8,769 bases of DNA from Anaerolineae bacterium (lineage in GTDB: Bacteria > Chloroflexota > Anaerolineae > 4572-78 > NAK82). Below, one piece after another: positions 5,823 through 8,769 of the stretch. How positions within the stretch are numbered: position 1 is the first letter of the stretch; each line of letters begins with the position of its first letter. The notes below the pieces were generated by a model, which was not told the DNA's origin, made no database searches, and saw only the letters and a list, made by a program, of their open reading frames with translations. Made by a program: the position numbers and the translations under genes. The stretch covers positions 1 through 8,769 of the forward strand of contig JAUVPY010000074.1 of NCBI GenBank assembly GCA_030598425.1. The letters run 5' to 3'.

Positions 5823-6332
5823 ATGGATGTTTTTTTCCTCACACGTCAATTGACCGACAACGCCGCCCGGATCCAGGCGCTGGTCCGGGGCGTTTCGCCA
5901 CAAGAGGCGAGCTGGAAGCCGGATCGCGATACGTGGTCCATCCTCGAGGTGGTTAACCACCTGGTTGACGAAGAAAGGGAAGACTTCCGGGTAAGACTTG
6001 ACATAATCTTGAATCATCCCGAAGAGCCCTGGCCGGGCATCGATCCCGAGGGCTGGGTTACTGAACGCAAATACAACCAGCGAGACTTGGAAGACTCCTT
6101 GAGGAACTTCCTGACTGAACGAGAGGCCTCGCTGGAGTGGCTGAGCACGTTGGAGAACCTGAATTGGGACGCGCCGTATCAGGCCCACTTCGATTTGATG
6201 ACGGCGGGTGATATGTTTGTGTCCTGGGTGACGCACGACCATCTGCATATGCGACAGTTGGTTGAGTTGCACCGGTCGCTTGCCGTCCACAAGGCGGAGC
6301 CGTACCGGCTAGACTATGCTGGAGCTTGGTAG
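5823..6332 (+). CDS. DinB-family protein (second copy in the window)
   Basis: The 169-residue product has normal DinB length: N-terminal helix (MDVFFLTRQLTDNAARIQALV), then WKPDRDTWSILEVVNHLVDEE with H46, a middle helix (YNQRDLEDSLRNFLTERE), WVTHDHLHMRQLVEL with H138 and H142 as the HxxxH pair, and a YRLDYAGAW ending typical of a DinB subgroup. H46, H138 and H142 are the expected metal triad. Enzymatic role unknown; characterised relatives include thiol-dependent transferases. AGAGGTG (5811-5817) lies five bases before the ATG. It shares little with the first DinB beyond the fold motifs, so they are distant paralogs rather than a recent duplication. A hydrolase remnant in the same frame begins right after its stop. 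Confidence 0.9.
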   Translation: MDVFFLTRQLTDNAARIQALVRGVSPQEASWKPDRDTWSILEVVNHLVDEEREDFRVRLDIILNHPEEPWPGIDPEGWVTERKYNQRDLEDSLRNFLTEREASLEWLSTLENLNWDAPYQAHFDLMTAGDMFVSWVTHDHLHMRQLVELHRSLAVHKAEPYRLDYAGAW

Positions 6333-6534
6333 GAAAGCGTCCTTGAGGAATTGCGGCGTTTGACCATGCCGGTTCTGCTGCTGGGTGGCACCCAGGATGC
6401 GATTCGCGATACGGAGAAAATCGCGGCGCGCTTGGGCGAGCTGGTGCCCCATCTCACGGCCGTCATTATTCCCGGGGGCAGGCCACGTGCTGTTAGATAC
6501 GAGGGACCAAATCGTGCCATTTTGGGCCTCGTAG
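6333..6534 (+). pseudogene. 3' remnant of an alpha/beta hydrolase gene with a one-base frameshift
   Basis: Immediately after the DinB stop, and in the same frame, translation reads ESVLEELRRLTMPVLLLGG followed by TQDAIRDTEKIAARL, the last strand-helix units of an alpha/beta hydrolase, with the GGTQD acid-residue loop. At the G-run 6474-6478 the frame becomes PGGRPRAV; removing one G restores VIIPGAGHVLLDTRDQIVPF and a stop TAG at 6532-6534. This recovers the classical catalytic-histidine motif PGAGH. The N-terminal two thirds of the enzyme, including the nucleophile elbow, are absent. A reading frame from TTG 6351 to 6554 exists but its C-terminus is out of frame. So this is a truncated and frameshifted relic, unless the extra G is a sequencing error, in which case it is still truncated. 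Confidence 0.75.
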
Positions 6535-6571
6535 GCTGGGTTGAGCATTTATGACTGCTATCTGCTCCCTG

Positions 6572-6608
6572 CCGAGTATCGCGGGTTCGACCCCCGTCGG
6601 GCCCGCCA
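6572..6608 (+). tRNA. 3' end fragment of a tRNA (T arm, acceptor strand, CCA); not a whole tRNA
   Basis: GCGGG (6581-6585), TTCGACC (6586-6592) and CCCGT (6593-6597) form a proper T stem-loop with five pairs (one G-T). CGGGCCC (6598-6604), discriminator G and an encoded CCA (6606-6608) follow. CCGAG (6572-6576) could be the 3' side of the anticodon stem, but its partner CTCGG, the anticodon, the D arm and a fitting 5' acceptor strand are not found upstream. The amino acid cannot be assigned. Such 3' fragments are typical scars of integration at a tRNA gene. A terminator-like hairpin follows directly, as behind genuine tRNA genes. Confidence 0.7.
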
Positions 6609-6610
6609 AG

Positions 6611-6651
6611 AAGGCCCCCCGCACGCACCCCGAGGGAGCCTTTCCTGTTTT
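6611..6651 (+). terminator. Terminator-like hairpin behind the tRNA fragment
   Basis: AAGGCCCCC (6611-6619) pairs with GGGAGCCTT (6634-6642), eight pairs with one C/A mismatch, around a 14-base loop. T-rich sequence (TTTCCTGTTTT, 6641-6651) follows. Position and form fit an intrinsic terminator kept with the tRNA 3' end. Confidence 0.55.
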
Positions 6652-6676
6652 GATTCGGGACGGAATCCCGTATAAT
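6645..6676 (+). promoter_or_regulatory. Promoter-like repeat, copy 2, upstream of the PIG-L gene
   Basis: TATAAT (6671-6676) is preceded by CGGGA (6656-6660) and TCCCG (6666-6670) as a small inverted repeat. The block is 26/32 identical to 5538-5569. The -35 is uncertain: TTGATT (6650-6655) gives a 15-base spacer and CTGTTT (6645-6650) a 20-base one. It probably drives the deacetylase gene starting at 6741. Confidence 0.5.
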
Positions 6677-6740
6677 GCTTGTTGAGACGTCCGTTAGAGC
6701 CTGAGATGAAGCTTATTCCTAATAGCCGGAGACTAAAAGA

Positions 6741-7454
6741 ATGGAAGAAAACGATATACCTGAATCGGCGATGGTGATCGTCGCCCATCCCGACGATGCC
6801 GAGTTTACCGTGGCGGGCACGGTGGCGGCCTGGACGGAAGCTGGCTGCCACGTGACCTACGTGCTCTGCACGGATGGCAACACCGGTTCGCACGATCCGG
6901 ACATGACGCGCGAAAGACTGGCCGAGATCCGCCGCGCTGAGCAACAGGCCGCCTGCGCCGAATTGGGCGTGGGCGAGGTGGTCTTCCTGGGCTACGACGA
7001 TGGGCAGTTGCAGCCCACGCTTGACCTGAGGCGTGACCTGGTGCGCGTGATCCGCCAGTACAAGCCGGAGGTCCTGATAGCCTGGGACCCGACCACGCTG
7101 CTGATCAGCGACGAGTACATCAACCACCCCGATCATCGCGCCGCAGCCCAGGCGGCGCTGGACGCGGCGGCGCCGGCCAGCGCCATGCCGTTGTTATGGC
7201 CGGAGGCCGGCGTCCCACACCGCGTGCGCCAGGTGTACATTTTCGGGGTCGAGAAGCCCAACGTGTGGGTGGACGTGACGGAGATGATCGAGCGCAAGAT
7301 CAGCGCCCTCAAGCAGCACGCCAGCCAGTTGGAAGACTGGGACCCGACCGAGATGGTCAGAGAATGGGGCGCGGAATCGGGTAAAGAAAAGGGGTTGACC
7401 TATGCCGAAAGCTACCGGGTTATTACGCTAGAACGGCCCGATACAGTTGATTAA
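6741..7454 (+). CDS. PIG-L family (LmbE-like) deacetylase
   Basis: The 237-residue protein shows the family's zinc and catalytic motif near its start, MVIVAHPDDAEF, with H16, D18 and D19, and the second ligand motif NHPDHRAA with H132. YVLCTDGNTGSHDPD and RLAEIRRAEQQAACAELGV are the standard following strand and helix. In the family, His/Asp/His bind zinc and the first Asp of PDD acts as base to remove an N-acetyl group from sugar conjugates; relatives include MshB (mycothiol), BshB (bacillithiol) and GlcNAc-PI deacetylase. Substrate here is not determinable. Length is normal for the family and the gene appears complete. The ATG at 6741 has a GGAG about ten bases upstream (6727-6730). A promoter-like repeat lies at 6645-6676. 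DinB-fold neighbours allow, but do not prove, a low-molecular-weight thiol theme. Confidence 0.93.
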   Translation: MEENDIPESAMVIVAHPDDAEFTVAGTVAAWTEAGCHVTYVLCTDGNTGSHDPDMTRERLAEIRRAEQQAACAELGVGEVVFLGYDDGQLQPTLDLRRDLVRVIRQYKPEVLIAWDPTTLLISDEYINHPDHRAAAQAALDAAAPASAMPLLWPEAGVPHRVRQVYIFGVEKPNVWVDVTEMIERKISALKQHASQLEDWDPTEMVREWGAESGKEKGLTYAESYRVITLERPDTVD

Positions 7455-7529
7455 GGCGGGGAGGAGAGCCCGCTCCAAGGTCAGCCCACCCCCACAACCC
7501 CCGGCTTGTCGTTTTTGAGGAGTTGGCCC

Positions 7530-7838
7530 GTGACATCTAATGCTGCCCGGCATCAGGCAGGCCAGTTGGTTCTCTACCTCATGCTGATATTCGTCGGTAT
7601 GGCGTTTGCGGTGCTCGGCTTGGTGTATCAGGAGGCGCTCCTGATCGGAATCGGGGCCGTGTTTATCCTGGCTACCATATTCGCCCTCAGATCCACGATT
7701 CCTCTCATGGTCCACCATCAAGCCGCAACAGGGGTAAGTTTGAAGACACGTGCGAGTTGCGCTGCTGCTTTAAGGTCGCCTCTACGCAGCGTCTCTCGTA
7801 CCTCATCGAGTTTCCGGGCGTCATGCAGTGACAGGTAA
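7530..7838 (+). CDS. Small two-helix membrane protein with an extended C-terminus
   Basis: I chose GTG 7530 because GAGGAG (7517-7522) lies seven bases upstream; an earlier start at 7506 is inside the leader. The product (102 residues) begins MTSNAARHQAGQ and has two hydrophobic helices, LVLYLMLIFVGMAFAVLGLVY and ALLIGIGAVFILATIFAL, joined by a short QE loop. Function is unknown. After about VHHQAATG the sequence turns into S/R-rich residues (SLKTRASCAAALRSPLRSVS) that are the antisense of the convergent gene at 7718-7933, overlapping it by 121 bases. The natural end was probably near 7720 and has been lost. It follows the PIG-L gene by 75 bases in the same direction, so co-transcription is possible. 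The membrane part is convincing; the tail is not. Confidence 0.6.
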   Translation: MTSNAARHQAGQLVLYLMLIFVGMAFAVLGLVYQEALLIGIGAVFILATIFALRSTIPLMVHHQAATGVSLKTRASCAAALRSPLRSVSRTSSSFRASCSDR

Positions 7839-7933
7839 GGAGACCACCCGTCGTCCGTGTAAATGAGTTCGATATCCACCTTTGCCACATATTCGCCTTC
7901 GTGAATCAGCTTCGAAACCTGTCTCCTTGTCAT
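7718..7933 (-). CDS. Small conserved protein with DGWSPYLS motif, likely antitoxin-type partner of DUF4258
   Basis: A 71-residue protein starting MTRRQVSKLIHEGEYVAKVDIELI, then DDGWSPYLSLHDARKLDEVRETLRRGDLKAAAQLARVFKLTPVAA. I recall close relatives of this short family, often next to DUF4258 genes, but no characterised function. The N-terminal half looks like beta strands and the C-terminal half like helices. The start chosen is ATG 7933-7931, which forms ATGA with the DUF4258 stop (4-base overlap) and has GAGGAG upstream; the longer frame from 7963 lacks such support. Translational coupling to the DUF4258 gene and the lack of any other domain suggest it is the partner or neutraliser. It is convergent with the membrane protein gene at 7530. 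Confidence 0.8.
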   Translation of the reverse strand: MTRRQVSKLIHEGEYVAKVDIELIYTDDGWSPYLSLHDARKLDEVRETLRRGDLKAAAQLARVFKLTPVAA

Positions 7934-8253
7934 CCTGCTCTCCTCGTGAAATCCGCAGACCATTGTTTAGGATCCGGCCTATATGCTGTCACCAGTACAG
8001 CCGGAGAAGAAGCATTTCTCGGGATGCCCCATACCACGTGGACTGGCTTGCCCTTAGGGTCCCATTGGAGTACCAGAACGCAAGGACCTTTGGGATATTC
8101 AGGGTAATCTTCAATGACGTCTGCATCCGAAACGCCAGCCATTACATCTCTTACGAGAATATCATCTTCAGCTAGTTCATCGTACCCGTGAGCTGATATT
8201 CTCACTTCTCCCCGATTGATTAGATCCAAAATCTGCTGAAATATCTGGCTCAT
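7930..8253 (-). CDS. DUF4258 domain protein, toxin-type
   Basis: The 107-residue protein shows the DUF4258 pattern: VRISAHGYDELAEDDI with a conserved His, then DVMAGVSDADVIEDYPEYPKG, a strand (PCVLVLQWDPKGKPVHVVW) and AVLVTAYRPDPKQW near the end. DUF4258 belongs to the BrnT/RelE-like small-toxin neighbourhood and is commonly taken as an RNase-like toxin candidate; no activity can be shown from sequence. It is the first gene of a minus-strand operon, its stop overlapping the next start by four bases, the toxin-first order seen in BrnT/BrnA and HigBA. The ATG at 8253 has no strong Shine-Dalgarno sequence (CCAGCATCCAAT), suggesting weak initiation. Promoter and palindrome lie at 8334-8362 and 8309-8320. 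Confidence 0.85.
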   Translation of the reverse strand: MSQIFQQILDLINRGEVRISAHGYDELAEDDILVRDVMAGVSDADVIEDYPEYPKGPCVLVLQWDPKGKPVHVVWGIPRNASSPAVLVTAYRPDPKQWSADFTRRAG

Positions 8254-8308
8254 ATTGGATGCTGGCTTTCAATATCTTTTTTTGGCGCACGCTTTGCGGT
8301 ATCTCAAG

Positions 8309-8320
8309 ACGATCGATCGT
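8309..8320. promoter_or_regulatory. 12-base perfect palindrome in the leader of the DUF4258 operon
   Basis: ACGATCGATCGT is its own reverse complement. It lies 14 bases downstream of the -10 of the leftward promoter at 8334-8362, covering the region just after the expected transcription start. This is a usual place for an autoregulatory operator in toxin-antitoxin operons. Binding is inferred. Confidence 0.4.
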
Positions 8321-8333
8321 TGCATCCCGCCCA

Positions 8334-8362
8334 ATTGTACTTTAATGAACCTGGAGAGTCAA
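8334..8362 (-). promoter_or_regulatory. Promoter of the DUF4258 operon
   Basis: On the minus strand TTGACT (plus 8357-8362), a 17-base spacer and TACAAT (plus 8334-8339) form a near-consensus sigma-70 promoter, five of six matches in each box. The leader to the DUF4258 ATG is about 75 bases. Confidence 0.7.
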
Positions 8363-8471
8363 TGTAAGGCTGAATTAGTGATAGAAACCCTGTCATGCTG
8401 AAATCCAGTTTCGTGAAGTGCCGAAGCAGCAGGTAGGTTGACCATCAGTAGATTTTCGCGAGGAGATACAG

Positions 8472-8477
8472 TATAAT
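8472..8477 (+). promoter_or_regulatory. Isolated TATAAT box before the right-edge frame
   Basis: A perfect -10 hexamer lies in the 8363-8529 gap, but no convincing -35 is found 15-19 bases upstream. The overlapping ATG 8476 opens a 17-codon frame (MVAQSCGRNEETVRKGE) ending at TAA 8527-8529, too short to judge. Nothing else is recognisable in this gap. Confidence 0.3.
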
Positions 8478-8547
8478 GGTGGCACAGAGTTGTGGGAGAA
8501 ACGAGGAGACAGTGAGGAAGGGCGAATAAGGGTCAGGGGAGGAAACC

Positions 8548-8769
8548 ATCTCGGTCAGAGCAAAAAAACCAAACCGAGCCTGGCATATTGAGGATCTGAC
8601 CCATCTTGGCGAGCGCGATGCCGCCTGGCAGATGCGGGCCCTTCCCATCTTCATCCTCGAGCGCTGGATCACGGGAGGGAGAGAAGAAGGGGTTGCCAAT
8701 AGGGTCAGTACCCAGGAGCTGGTCGATCGTCTGGTGGGGACCGGCGTGGTGACGGGCTGCCGATCACAC
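8548..8769 (+). CDS. Possible start of a gene leaving the window, unusual start codon
   Basis: A frame is open from the TAA at 8527-8529 to the window end, with protein-like content: ISVRAKKPNRAWHIEDLTHL, then GERDAAWQMRALPIFILERW. A strong AGGGGAGG (8535-8542) lies five bases before codon 8548, but that codon is ATC, not ATG/GTG/TTG. The first ordinary start in frame is ATG 8632, which would remove 28 plausible residues and has no clear ribosome binding site. Either an ATC start is used, or the start codon has been mutated, or this is an old gene fragment. No family is recognised, and the C-terminus is not visible. Start coordinate is therefore tentative. Confidence 0.35.
   Translation, partial: MSVRAKKPNRAWHIEDLTHLGERDAAWQMRALPIFILERWITGGREEGVANRVSTQELVDRLVGTGVVTGCRSH

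Noticed and set aside
5730..6290. 186-codon minus-strand frame opposite the second DinB gene
   Set aside because: The plus strand carries all DinB motifs and a good RBS; the antisense frame has no recognisable motif.
6351..6554. Intact 67-residue gene starting at TTG 6351
   Set aside because: The frame lacks a ribosome binding site, starts in the middle of a hydrolase domain, and its last 25 residues are out of frame relative to the PGAGHVLLD motif.
6524..6608. Complete tRNA starting at GGGCCTC (6524) and ending at CCA
   Set aside because: GGGCCTC pairs with six of seven acceptor bases, but no D arm or anticodon stem-loop forms between, the length is wrong for a class I tRNA, and these bases are explained as the hydrolase remnant's last codons.
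6558..7136. 192-codon minus-strand frame ending in RRGSNPRYSAGSR
   Set aside because: It is antisense to the clearly coding PIG-L gene. The GSNPR-type ending is the usual artefact of translating a tRNA 3' end backwards.
8445..8699. 84-codon minus-strand frame at the right edge
   Set aside because: Composition is not protein-like, and the opposite plus-strand frame has more convincing residues.
1..8769. CRISPR array, insertion sequence or complete defence system
   Set aside because: No regularly spaced repeats, no transposase motifs and no recognised defence effector set were seen. The NB-ARC protein has a wHTH-BTAD N-terminus, which points to transcription control rather than an Avs-type defence effector.

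Overview
The window looks like a chromosomal accessory region of a moderately GC-rich bacterium, most plausibly a Chloroflexota (Anaerolineae/Caldilineae-like) genome. This is inferred from the style of the genes: a very long SARP/BTAD-NB-ARC-TPR regulator, several DinB-fold proteins, a PIG-L deacetylase and small DUF433/DUF5615 and DUF4258 toxin-antitoxin-type modules. No rRNA or housekeeping marker is present to confirm the lineage.

Left part (1-1049): two minus-strand genes, one small gene cut by the window edge (1-188) and one secreted protein with an internal duplication (371-799), separated by a strong hairpin (311-344). A divergent control region (about 840-950) holds three CGTTAG-type half-sites and a near-consensus sigma-70 promoter for the rightward regulator. 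A fourth copy of the motif forms a palindrome upstream of the small edge gene, so the regulator could control itself and both leftward genes.

Centre-left (1050-5281): a 1159-residue AfsR/SARP-like regulator (wHTH, BTAD, NB-ARC ATPase, TPRs), stop-start overlapped with a DinB-family metalloprotein gene. The DinB frame runs about 77 residues past its domain into a damaged toxin-antitoxin module on the other strand: an intact DUF433 antitoxin-like gene (5190-5426) with its own promoter, and a DUF5615 PIN-like partner cut to about 20 recognisable residues.

Centre-right (5454-6740): a second DinB-family gene; the 3' remnant of an alpha/beta hydrolase carrying a one-base G-run frameshift; a tRNA 3' end with encoded CCA but no 5' half; and a terminator. 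Two copies of a 32-base promoter-like repeat lie at 5538-5569 and 6645-6676. The truncated pieces suggest repeated insertion and deletion, and the tRNA end is a plausible old integration site.

Right part (6741-8769): a PIG-L (LmbE/MshB/BshB-type) deacetylase; a small two-helix membrane protein whose 3' end overlaps the next module; a minus-strand, 4-base-overlapped pair (DUF4258 protein and a DGWSPYLS-motif partner) with a clean promoter and a 12-base palindrome; and a possible rightward gene without an ordinary start codon that leaves the window.

The sequence does not show one coherent new system. The strongest signals are the regulator-DinB coupling with its candidate operators, the broken DUF433/DUF5615 pair, the frameshifted hydrolase remnant, the tRNA scar, and two cases where a plus-strand gene apparently lost its own end against a convergent TA-type module.
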